NCBI GenBank assembly: GCA_028112705.1
Contig: JAOGYN010000020.1
Location: 1 to 19,095, forward strand
From: GCA-002712045 sp028112705
GTDB taxonomy: Bacteria; Pseudomonadota; Alphaproteobacteria; Rhodobacterales; Rhodobacteraceae
DNA: 19,095 nucleotides
Reading direction: 5' to 3'
A program made the translations under genes and the position numbers. How positions within the stretch are numbered: the stretch's first letter is position 1; every line of letters begins with the position of its first letter. The notes under the pieces are model-generated. The model ran no database searches and had not been told where the DNA came from. It saw nothing but the letters and a program-made list of their open reading frames with translations. Positions 1-5,623 of the stretch are shown here, in pieces.

Positions 1-2
1 AT

Positions 3-149
3 GGCGATCTGGATATGGTGGTGGCGAATCGTGGTCAAGCCAATAAAGTCTACTTTAACAATAGTGCACCCGGCGCGGTTACAATTGATGGCACAGTGAC
101 TCAAAATCAAACATGCCATAACCTGCTGGAAGTGTTGGCGTTCCAGTAA
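3..149 (+). CDS. FG-GAP/VCBS repeat protein, C-terminal fragment ending in a junction
   Basis: This frame is open from the left edge and encodes 48 residues. Residues 1-18 (GDLDMVVANRGQANKVYF), preceded by a partial Asp codon, match the calcium-binding D-G-D-L-D loop and following strand of FG-GAP/VCBS repeats. The next residues (GAVTIDGTVTQNQT) resemble the start of the Ig-like repeats that often follow in very large surface or secreted proteins. After about residue 36 the frame is antisense to the pentapeptide-repeat gene and stops at 147-149, so those last residues are not family sequence. The gene is therefore cut at both ends: at the left by the window, and at about 109-113 by a junction. 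FG-GAP identity is fairly clear from the motif. The parent protein and its function cannot be told. Confidence 0.6.
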   Translation, partial: GDLDMVVANRGQANKVYFNNSAPGAVTIDGTVTQNQTCHNLLEVLAFQ

Positions 150-867
150 TTGACCCCCCTGAACTAACACCAGTCAAGGTTGCACCAGTCAGGTCAAAAC
201 CGGTCAAATCAACATCCGTCAAGTTAGCACTGGTCAAATCAACGCCTGGCCCAACAATATATCCATTAAACATGCCATAACCTGCTGGAAGTGTTGGCGT
301 TCCAGTAATTGACCCCCCCGAACTAACACCAGTCAAGGTTGCACCAGTCAGGTCAGTACTGCTCAGGTCAAAACCAGTGAAGTCAGCACGGGTCAGGTTA
401 GCATTAGTCAAATCAACACCTGGCCCAACAATATATCCATTAAACATGCCATAAGCTGCTGGAAGCGTTGGCGAACCACTAATTGAACCTGAAGCAACAT
501 CTGTTAGTGTAGCACCAGTCAGTGTAGTACCGTTCAGGTTAGTACCGCTCAGGTCAAAACCAGTCAAGTCAACATCCGTCAAGTTAGCACTGGTCAAATT
601 AACACCTGGCCCAACAATACGTCCATTTAACATGCCATAAGCTGCTGGAAGGGTTGGCGTTCCAGTAATATTGTCTGAATAAATATTGGTCAGGGTTGTA
701 TCAGTTAGATCAGCACTGGTCAGGTCAGTACCAAATAGAGTGGCCCAACTTAGATCAGCACCGCTCAGGTCAAAACCAGTCAGGTCAAGACCGCTCAGAT
801 CAGCACCGGTCAGGTTAAGACCACTCAGGTCTTTATTCGCCAGGTTAGCTTTGGGCAAATCAACCAT
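79..867 (-). CDS. pentapeptide repeat protein, probably 3'-truncated
   Basis: The product is 262 residues, almost entirely A(D/N)LxG/L(T/S)G-type pentapeptide repeats, which fold as a right-handed quadrilateral beta-helix. The target is unknown. Three spacer modules, TLPA(A/G)YGMxNGxIVGPGV, interrupt the helix, with PTLP at residues 71, 133 and 191. A fourth copy at 244 breaks off after GMF and is replaced by nine unrelated residues before the stop. The start ATG (865-867) has a strong Shine-Dalgarno, GGAGG (rc of 874-878), and a candidate promoter upstream. No signal peptide is visible. The last two modules are nearly identical at DNA level, suggesting recent duplication. The odd C-terminus coincides with the FG-GAP junction, so the natural protein was probably longer. 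Confidence 0.8.
   Translation of the reverse strand: MVDLPKANLANKDLSGLNLTGADLSGLDLTGFDLSGADLSWATLFGTDLTSADLTDTTLTNIYSDNITGTPTLPAAYGMLNGRIVGPGVNLTSANLTDVDLTGFDLSGTNLNGTTLTGATLTDVASGSISGSPTLPAAYGMFNGYIVGPGVDLTNANLTRADFTGFDLSSTDLTGATLTGVSSGGSITGTPTLPAGYGMFNGYIVGPGVDLTSANLTDVDLTGFDLTGATLTGVSSGGSITGTPTLPAGYGMFDFESLCHQL
109..355. repeat. near-identical tandem DNA repeat, 159-bp period
   Basis: The 88-bp stretch 109-196 recurs at 268-355 with one mismatch seen by eye (t/c in the run of Cs). The offset of 159 bp is exactly 53 codons, so the repeat adds one spacer-plus-pentapeptide module in frame. More diverged copies of the same module lie further along, at about 445-530 and 630-700. Confidence 0.8.
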
Positions 868-895
868 CTTTCGCCTCCATCAAGGTTTAGTTGGC

Positions 896-924
896 ATCAT
901 TGTGGGCAATTCAGCCTGTGTCAA
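896..924 (-). promoter_or_regulatory. candidate sigma-70 promoter of the pentapeptide-repeat gene
   Basis: On the minus strand a perfect -35 TTGACA (919-924) is followed after 17 bp by AATGAT (896-901, 4 of 6 to TATAAT). Transcription would begin about 20 bp upstream of the start codon at 867. The -35 is part of a gapped inverted repeat (GTGTC at 918-922, GACAC at 954-958) flanking a TTAATTAA core, which could be an operator. Sequence match only. Confidence 0.45.
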
Positions 925-1035
925 TTAAAACAACTTAATTAACAATATTAATAGACACGGATAAATTGTGAATAGCAAACTTTAAATAAAAACCGGTACA
1001 TCACTTTTGTCAGTAAATAAATCGACAAGGGCCTA

Positions 1036-1055
1036 GAGTGGGATCATCACCACTC
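1036..1055. other. small hairpin, weak terminator candidate
   Basis: GAGTGG (1036-1041) and CCACTC (1050-1055) form a perfect 6-bp stem with an 8-nt loop. A T-rich but interrupted stretch follows on the + strand; on the minus strand no T-run follows. It lies just 3' of the doubtful minus-strand ORF at 1062-1265. It is too weak to call a terminator firmly. Confidence 0.25.
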
Positions 1056-1061
1056 ATTTCT

Positions 1062-1265
1062 TCATTTTATATTCTTAAGCAAACAATGTGCATTAAAGCC
1101 TATCAAACTATCGAAACCGTCCTTCATGTGATATTTTCTTTTGCGTAAGTAGATAGGATCATGCTCTAACTTAACTCCCGTAACCACTTGCATTAATGCA
1201 TCCAAGCTAAAGGCCATTTGATGAGTGTGTTTTTGACCTAGACCCTTGTAATCAACAGTTCCCAA
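1062..1265 (-). other. doubtful 67-codon ORF, possible gene remnant
   Basis: This frame runs stop to stop. The only start is a TTG at 1265, immediately after an in-frame TGA (1266-1268), and no Shine-Dalgarno precedes it. The residue mix (for example LEHDPIYLRKRKYHMKDGF near the C-terminus) looks protein-like, but I recognise no family. It sits between the 3' end of tRNA-His and the pentapeptide gene, inside an otherwise non-coding stretch (about 879-1325) where I see only a candidate promoter and a small hairpin. It may be the tail of a decayed gene or chance. I would not assign it a function. Confidence 0.2.
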
Positions 1266-1325
1266 TCATATATGAAAAGTGTTAGGGTTGAGTAGAGGCT
1301 CTAATCAGAGGTCCATATAAGGTCA

Positions 1326-1402
1326 TGGTACCACCTCCCCGGCTTGAACGGGGGACCTCCTGGTCCACAACCAGGCGCTCTAACCAACTGAGCTAAGGCG
1401 GC
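1326..1402 (-). tRNA. tRNA-His (anticodon GTG)
   Basis: The 77-nt gene folds fully as a cloverleaf. The acceptor is GCCGCCT/AGGTGGT (G1:U72 and G4:U69 wobble). The D stem is GCTC/GAGC, and the anticodon stem CCTGG/CCAGG carries loop TTGTGGA, so the anticodon is GTG. The variable loop is AGGTC and the T stem CCCCG/CGGGG with TTCAAGC. The discriminator is A73 and the CCA is encoded (1326-1328). The base before G1 is T, so the G-1 typical of bacterial tRNA-His is not encoded, and A73 replaces C73. That combination is known from many alphaproteobacteria, whose HisRS is adapted to it. Confidence 0.95.
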
Positions 1403-1412
1403 ACGTAGAGAT

Positions 1413-1441
1413 TAAATAAACGCGCTTACACTTTTATGCAA
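1413..1441 (-). promoter_or_regulatory. possible promoter of tRNA-His
   Basis: On the minus strand TTGCAT (1436-1441) and TATTTA (1413-1418) are separated by 17 bp, and the -10 ends 10 bp before the mature tRNA 5' end. Both boxes match consensus only partly (3 of 6 each). The call rests on spacing and position. Confidence 0.35.
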
Positions 1442-1526
1442 GGGTGGTTATATTAATCTTTAAATTTAATATTTTTTTTTCAGGTCGTATATTTTCTTTA
1501 AATAACCTATCGATCTTAAGTGTAAA

Positions 1527-1532
1527 TATAAT
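1527..1532 (+). promoter_or_regulatory. possible -10 box of the DUF6324-like gene
   Basis: A perfect TATAAT lies 20 bp upstream of the ATG at 1553. No convincing -35 is found 17 bp further upstream (AACCTA). An AGGA (1540-1543) sits at a good distance as Shine-Dalgarno. In such AT-rich DNA a lone TATAAT is weak evidence. Confidence 0.3.
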
Positions 1533-1552
1533 GTTAGTTAGGAAAATTAAAT

Positions 1553-1738
1553 ATGGGCATAAATAAACAAAGTCAGATCTCAGCTAATTTGCAAATAGGG
1601 CCAACTTCAGAAGGTATGGTTAGAATTTATGTTGAAGGCAATAATATAGATTTACCGTTGGATTTCGAGCCTGAAGAGGCCAATGACATTGCCCAAGAAT
1701 TAATAGCAGCGGCTAAAGCTGTTGGATTTAAGGGATAA
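1553..1738 (+). CDS. small conserved alphaproteobacterial protein, DUF6324-like
   Basis: The product is 61 residues with no signal peptide or membrane segment, and its function is unknown. The sequence reads as a compact beta-beta-beta-helix protein: an N-terminal MGINKQSQISANLQIGPT segment, a central strand region (MVRIYVEG), an acidic LDFEPEEANDIAQ motif, and a C-terminal amphipathic helix ending AAKAVGF. I recognise this pattern as the short DUF6324 family of Rhodobacterales-type bacteria. That assignment is from memory and moderate in confidence. The ATG has a TAGGA Shine-Dalgarno 9 bp upstream. The gene is convergent with mmcB, whose stop lies 12 bp away, with no terminator between. Confidence 0.75.
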   Translation: MGINKQSQISANLQIGPTSEGMVRIYVEGNNIDLPLDFEPEEANDIAQELIAAAKAVGFKG

Positions 1739-1750
1739 ATTAATTCTTTA

Positions 1751-2242
1751 CTAATCTATATTATACTTTTTGCTTACACTTGGGTCAGTGAATCTCCGTA
1801 ATCTATCTGCTGCATTACGTGATATCTTTATTATTGTATTTTTTCTTTTTGATGATGTCATCATTCGATAGGGTGCCATTTTGACAATTTCCGCATCATA
1901 TGAATCGGCTATAATCAAGCCATCATCTGAAGGAAGTATTTTTGTTGGAAAATCTCTAGGTACTGCCCAGAAATACCGATCACAGAAAGTTAGGTATTTC
2001 TCCCACTTACTGTCTTGATTGTAGTCTGCTGTAGATGATTTACATTCTATTATCCAAATTTCACCTTTTGGGCCAACTGCTATTATATCGACCCTAGAAC
2101 CTTTTATAGGTACAAATTCCTCCAAACATGCAAAGTTATATTGCTTTAAGTGTCGACAAACACCCCTAGCAATTAATTGTCCGGCTTTTAATTTAGTATC
2201 CATTCTATCTCTCAGAATAATAGGTGTTGAAAATTTATTCAT
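1751..2242 (-). CDS. mmcB: MmcB family DNA repair protein (PD-(D/E)XK nuclease-like)
   Basis: The 163-residue product is full length for the MmcB family, named for a Caulobacter gene linked to mitomycin C damage repair. The restriction-endonuclease-like core is visible: acidic residues E41/E42, D52 (RVDIIAVG), then E66-x-K68 (IIECKSS), the D-x13-E-x-K arrangement of PD-(D/E)XK enzymes. A conserved W-x-x-Y...CDRYFWAV block (about 80-94) and GLIIADSYDAEI (about 108-119) follow. A cytosolic DNA-acting role is expected from the family; the exact substrate is not known to me. The gene is divergent from the 6S RNA gene, with about 54 bp between its start and the RNA. Confidence 0.85.
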   Translation of the reverse strand: MNKFSTPIILRDRMDTKLKAGQLIARGVCRHLKQYNFACLEEFVPIKGSRVDIIAVGPKGEIWIIECKSSTADYNQDSKWEKYLTFCDRYFWAVPRDFPTKILPSDDGLIIADSYDAEIVKMAPYRMMTSSKRKNTIIKISRNAADRLRRFTDPSVSKKYNID

Positions 2243-2261
2243 AGTTCTACTAACGAATTAC

Positions 2262-2279
2262 TTGGCAAATCAATGCCAA
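2262..2279. promoter_or_regulatory. inverted repeat in the mmcB/6S RNA intergenic region
   Basis: TTGGCA (2262-2267) and TGCCAA (2274-2279) are a perfect 6-bp inverted repeat with a 6-nt spacer, and a further GGCA (2281-2284) extends the symmetry of the right half. TTGGCA can also serve as the -35 of the 6S RNA promoter, with TAGAGG (2285-2290) after 17 bp. That predicts a start within a few bases of the RNA's closing stem at 2297. This is either a regulated promoter for ssrS or a divergent operator shared with mmcB. Confidence 0.4.
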
Positions 2280-2296
2280 AGGCATAGAGGTGTTGT

Positions 2297-2477
2297 TGGC
2301 GGGTTCTGCCCTTTACGTATATGGGACTATTCTAGTGGCCTTACGTCATCTCAGGGAGCTGGCTCTGGCAAGGTTTTGGCCTTGTTATCTGGCGCCCACC
2401 TATAAAATTAGGTCTCGGGAATTGCAAACCCTTTACGACTGCGATCAGGTGCACAACACTTGTGTGCGGGCCCGCCA
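2297..2477 (+). ncRNA. ssrS: 6S RNA (SsrS)
   Basis: A structured, relatively GC-rich 181-nt segment lies directly 5' of the 5-FCL gene, the classic position of proteobacterial 6S RNA, which binds the sigma-70 holoenzyme by mimicking an open promoter. The ends pair perfectly (TGGCGGG at 2297-2303 with CCCGCCA at 2471-2477), and an apical hairpin CAAGG/CCTTG (2369-2373 with 2380-2384) closes the centre. The 3' half contains ACTGCGA (2438-2444), a tract shared with E. coli 6S. An open frame runs through this region, but its product has no protein-like character. The ends are estimated from the terminal stem, and the family call rests on position plus fold, not a covariance search. Confidence 0.72.
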
Positions 2478-2491
2478 CAAAAAGGATTTAA

Positions 2492-3049
2492 ATGACTAAA
2501 GAATTAGTTCGAAAAAATGTCTTGAAAGCTCGCAAAGTCGCTTTTGACACAACGACTAAAAATGTTGGTACAACCCTTTTACTTGATGTTGTATCGTCTT
2601 TTGAAAATATTGAGATAATTTCCGGTTATATGCCGATTAAAACTGAAATTAATCCACTGATTGTCATGCACGATTTGTTTAAAATGGGCAAACGTATATG
2701 TGTGCCCGTTGTTGAGTTGGCAGGTAAACCCTTACTATTTCAAGCATGGTCACCAACTTCAAATATGGTTATTGGTGCCTTTGGTGCAAAAATTCCTGAG
2801 AATGGAGAATTAGTGCAGCCTGATCTATTGATCGTCCCATTGGTCGCTTTTGATAGAAGTGGAGCTAGGCTGGGATACGGTGGAGGCTTTTATGATAGAT
2901 CTTTGGAAAAATTAAGACAACAGAAAAAAACCATAGCAATCGGGTTTGCGTATTCAGGTCAGGAAGTCTCTAAAATCCCTACAGAAAAGACAGATCAAAA
3001 TTTAGATATAATTGTAACTGAAAAGGAAATAATCTATTTTAATAGATAA
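2492..3049 (+). CDS. fau: 5-formyltetrahydrofolate cyclo-ligase
   Basis: The enzyme converts 5-formyl-THF and ATP to 5,10-methenyl-THF in the cytosol, returning the storage folate to the C1 pool. At 185 residues it has the usual family length. Visible are the N-terminal helix with basic residues (about 6-16, RKNVLKARK), the PIKTEINP strand-loop (48-55), and the family signature GYGGGFYDR at 128-136, which forms the phosphate/folate site, preceded by LIVPLVAFDRSGARL. The ATG lies 14 bp after the 6S RNA end, with AAGGA (2481-2485) as Shine-Dalgarno. It may be cotranscribed with 6S RNA, as in E. coli. A phosphoesterase gene follows after 37 bp. Confidence 0.93.
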   Translation: MTKELVRKNVLKARKVAFDTTTKNVGTTLLLDVVSSFENIEIISGYMPIKTEINPLIVMHDLFKMGKRICVPVVELAGKPLLFQAWSPTSNMVIGAFGAKIPENGELVQPDLLIVPLVAFDRSGARLGYGGGFYDRSLEKLRQQKKTIAIGFAYSGQEVSKIPTEKTDQNLDIIVTEKEIIYFNR

Positions 3050-3086
3050 GTTATTTTTTTTATTATTGAAAGTGTAAATCAATCAA

Positions 3087-3899
3087 ATGAGAATATTATT
3101 TTTAGGTGATGTCATGGGTAGGGCAGGCCGCGATTCAATAAAAAAGAATTTAAGGAGCATAAGAAAATCAATGTCTTTGGACTTTGTTGTTGTAAATGCG
3201 GAGAATGCAACCTCAGGTTTTGGTTTGTCGATGCCGCACGCCAAAGAAATTCTAGATGCTGGTGCGGATTGCTTAACTTTAGGCGATCATGCTTTTGATC
3301 AAAAAGATATGATGTCGGGAATTTCGTCTGAACCGCGAATAATCAGACCAATAAATCTTGCAAAAACTGCTCCTGGTAAAGGGGCTCAGTATTTTGATTT
3401 GCCTGATGGCCGAAAAGTGCTTGTAATTCAGGTGCTTGGTCAAGTTTTTATGAAAAGAGTTTTTGAAGATCCTTTTAACAATGTGGATAAAATTTTGAAA
3501 GCAAATCCTATTGGAAAGCGAGCAGATGCTATTATTTTAGATATTCATGCTGAGGCTACATCTGAAAAGATGGCGATGGGGCATTGGTGTGATGGACGAG
3601 TATCACTAGTGGTTGGAACGCATACTCATGTGCCCACCAGCGATACGATGCTATTGCCTAAAGGCACTGGTTATCAAACAGACGCTGGAATGTGTGGGGA
3701 TTATAACTCAGTGATAGGCATGGAACCTAATGAACCTATCCAGCGTTTTGTGAATGGAATGGTGAAAAATCGCTTTAGTCCTGCAAGTGGAGAGGCATCT
3801 CTAAGTGGTGTATTGCTAGAAACTGATGATGTAACAGGGCTAGCAAAAAGTTTGGTTCCAATTCGTTTTGGTGGAAAACTCAAACAAACTCATGAATAA
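3087..3899 (+). CDS. ymdB: TIGR00282/YmdB-family metallophosphoesterase
   Basis: The 270-residue product has the normal length for the family. It is predicted to be a di-metal phosphodiesterase; the Bacillus member YmdB hydrolyses 2',3'- or 3',5'-cyclic nucleotides and is required for biofilm and nanotube phenotypes. Metal-site motifs are in order: D8 (FLGDVMGR), E39-N40 (NAENATSGFG), G66-D67-H68 (LTLGDHAFDQ), H154 (DIHAEATSEK), and H179/H181 (GTHTHVPT). D67 stands where the Bacillus family has Asn (GNH); I believe Asp is common in alphaproteobacterial homologues. No signal peptide is seen. The start lacks a clear Shine-Dalgarno. The stop is 2 bp from the next start, so the two are probably translated from one message. 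Confidence 0.9.
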   Translation: MRILFLGDVMGRAGRDSIKKNLRSIRKSMSLDFVVVNAENATSGFGLSMPHAKEILDAGADCLTLGDHAFDQKDMMSGISSEPRIIRPINLAKTAPGKGAQYFDLPDGRKVLVIQVLGQVFMKRVFEDPFNNVDKILKANPIGKRADAIILDIHAEATSEKMAMGHWCDGRVSLVVGTHTHVPTSDTMLLPKGTGYQTDAGMCGDYNSVIGMEPNEPIQRFVNGMVKNRFSPASGEASLSGVLLETDDVTGLAKSLVPIRFGGKLKQTHE

Positions 3900-3901
3900 A
3901 C

Positions 3902-4777
3902 ATGCGATTTAATTTAACCTTAATTCTAATTGTAGTGGGTGTTAGCTGGGGTCTGACTGCGCCACTTTCAAAGATTGCTGTTTCAACAGGCCACCATTAT
4001 TTAGGGCTTCTTATTTGGCAGATAATAGTGATGATTTTAAGTCTTGGTATAGTGCAGGTGATAAGAAGAAAATATTTTTTTTCCTTAAGCGTCAATTCTT
4101 TTTTACGCTTTGGTTTGGTCGCATTGATGGGATCGCTTTTGCCTAATTCAATAATGTATAAAACTTATTTCCATTTGCAATCAGGGGTGATGTCAATACT
4201 GATTGCTATGGTTCCAATGTTTGCCTTCCCACTAGTTTTAGTGCTTCGAATGGAAAATTTAGAATTCAAACGACTTTTAGGAGTTTTACTTGGTGCAATT
4301 GCGATTGCTTTGCTTATTTTACCTCAATTGAATTTGACTAATATGGGGCAATCTGGATGGATCGTATTTGGGTTATTATCTCCATTGTGTTATGCAATTG
4401 AGGGTGTTTGGATAAATAAAATTGGGCTTGCAAAACTTGATCCTGTAGAATTAGTTTTGGGATCTTCTATTATTGGGTTGATTGTTCTGCTTCCTGTCAC
4501 TTTGTTAAATGGATATTGGATATCACCTCTTGTTAATTGGGGCCCTGCAGAGATTGCGCTAACGATCTCATCTCTGATTCATTCACTAATTTACGTTTCA
4601 TATATCTGGTTGATTGGACGTGCTGGCGTGATATTTGCAAGTCAAACTTCATATATATGCACTGCTAGTGGTGTGGGTTTTGCAATGTTACTGCTTGGAG
4701 AAGGGTATTCAATTTATATTTGGGGTGCGGTTGTACTTATGTTAATCGGTCTAATAATGGTTAGACCTACTAAGTAA
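3902..4777 (+). CDS. DMT-superfamily (EamA) transporter
   Basis: The 291-residue inner-membrane protein is almost wholly hydrophobic, with about ten membrane segments in two repeated EamA halves. The N-terminal GVSWGLTAPLSK motif of the first EamA domain is at about residues 13-24. The second half begins at about residue 150 (GWIVFGLLSPLCYAIEGVW). The C-terminus ends in a helix with an AVVLMLIGLIMVRP-type tail. EamA proteins export amino acids, metabolites or nucleotides; nothing here fixes the substrate. The start lies 2 bp after the phosphoesterase stop, so it is likely translationally coupled. Confidence 0.85.
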   Translation: MRFNLTLILIVVGVSWGLTAPLSKIAVSTGHHYLGLLIWQIIVMILSLGIVQVIRRKYFFSLSVNSFLRFGLVALMGSLLPNSIMYKTYFHLQSGVMSILIAMVPMFAFPLVLVLRMENLEFKRLLGVLLGAIAIALLILPQLNLTNMGQSGWIVFGLLSPLCYAIEGVWINKIGLAKLDPVELVLGSSIIGLIVLLPVTLLNGYWISPLVNWGPAEIALTISSLIHSLIYVSYIWLIGRAGVIFASQTSYICTASGVGFAMLLLGEGYSIYIWGAVVLMLIGLIMVRPTK

Positions 4778-4810
4778 ATATATACGTTAGAGTTTAAGTT
4801 TGTTAATTAA

Positions 4811-4839
4811 TTGCAACGAGCTGTAAGCTTAAGTATAAA
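4811..4839 (+). promoter_or_regulatory. candidate sigma-70 promoter of yebC
   Basis: TTGCAA (4811-4816) and TATAAA (4834-4839) are separated by 17 bp, matching consensus at 4 and 5 of 6 positions. The predicted start is about 4846, leaving a leader of about 24 nt with GGAG (4860-4863) as Shine-Dalgarno. This is the best-looking promoter in the window. Confidence 0.6.
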
Positions 4840-4869
4840 TGACTTAGAAAAAAATTATTGGAGTTATAA

Positions 4870-5610
4870 ATGGCAGGACATTCGAAATGGGCCAATATTC
4901 AGCATAGAAAAGGGCGCCAAGACGCGGTTAGGTCAAAATTATTTTCCAAACTTGCAAAAGAAATTACTGTCGCCGCAAAAATGGGTGATCCTGATCCTGA
5001 AAAAAATCCTCGGCTAAGACTTGCTGTTAAAGAAGCTAAGTCTCAATCTGTGCCAAAGGATGTTATAGATCGGGCAATTAGTAAAGCGTCCATCGGTGAT
5101 GCTGAAAATTATGAAGAGATTCGGTATGAAGGTTATGGTCCAGGTGGGGTTGCAGTTATTGTTGAAGCCATGACAGATAATAAAAATAGAACGGCTTCGG
5201 TGGTTAGATCTACTTTTTCAAAGTCTGGTGGCAACCTTGCTGAAACAGGCGCAGTATCGTTTATGTTTGAGCGAAAAGGCCTTGTCTCTTATAATTCAAA
5301 TATAGGAGATGCTGAGGTTGTTTTTGATGCCGCAATTCTTGCTGGTGCTGAAGATGTCGAGAGTTCTGATGATGGTCATGATATTTACTGTGAAGGTTCT
5401 GACTTAAATGAAGTATCTAACATTTTGGAAAAGAAACTTGGTGAAAGTGAAAGTTCAAAATTAATCTGGAAACCAAATGTGACAACGGAACTTGATTTAT
5501 CTGGAGCAGAAAAACTCATGAAATTAATCAATGCTTTAGAAGACGATGATGATATACAAACGGTAACAGCAAATTTTGAAATTTCTGATGAAGTTATGGC
5601 ACAACTTTAG
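4870..5610 (+). CDS. yebC: YebC/PmpR family protein
   Basis: The 246-residue product matches the standard length. The signature N-terminus MAGHSKWANIQHRKGRQDA is intact, followed by the helical domain I (K-rich, about 20-75) and GYGPGGVAVIVEAMTDNKNR (about 95-114), the start of domain II. The acidic loop and C-terminal TVTANFEISDEVM are also typical. YebC-type proteins are cytosolic. They were first described as DNA-binding regulators (PmpR), and members have since been implicated in relieving ribosome stalling. The start is fixed by GGAG 6 bp upstream. In many relatives yebC precedes ruvCAB; here it is followed convergently by glyA only 13 bp away. Confidence 0.95.
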   Translation: MAGHSKWANIQHRKGRQDAVRSKLFSKLAKEITVAAKMGDPDPEKNPRLRLAVKEAKSQSVPKDVIDRAISKASIGDAENYEEIRYEGYGPGGVAVIVEAMTDNKNRTASVVRSTFSKSGGNLAETGAVSFMFERKGLVSYNSNIGDAEVVFDAAILAGAEDVESSDDGHDIYCEGSDLNEVSNILEKKLGESESSKLIWKPNVTTELDLSGAEKLMKLINALEDDDDIQTVTANFEISDEVMAQL

Positions 5611-5623
5611 ACAAGGTTGTTAA

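Noticed and set aside
109..720. Regular repeats that could suggest a CRISPR array
   Set aside because: The repeats are in-frame coding modules of a pentapeptide protein with diverged copies; there are no constant repeats with unique spacers and no cas genes.
686..928. 80-codon plus-strand ORF rich in Arg, Ser and Val
   Set aside because: It is the antisense shadow of the pentapeptide repeats; the periodic R-S-x-x-x pattern simply mirrors the repeat DNA.
1326..1402. tRNA-His as an integration site of a mobile element
   Set aside because: I found no duplicate of the tRNA 3' end in 1-1325 and no integrase gene; the small ORF next to it does not resemble one.
2290..2499. 69-codon plus-strand ORF before the cyclo-ligase gene
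   Set aside because: It lies over the structured 6S RNA segment, overlaps the next start, and its translation has no protein-family character.
4811..5017. 68-codon ORF overlapping the start of yebC
   Set aside because: It covers the yebC promoter and Shine-Dalgarno, overlaps yebC in another frame, and is not protein-like.
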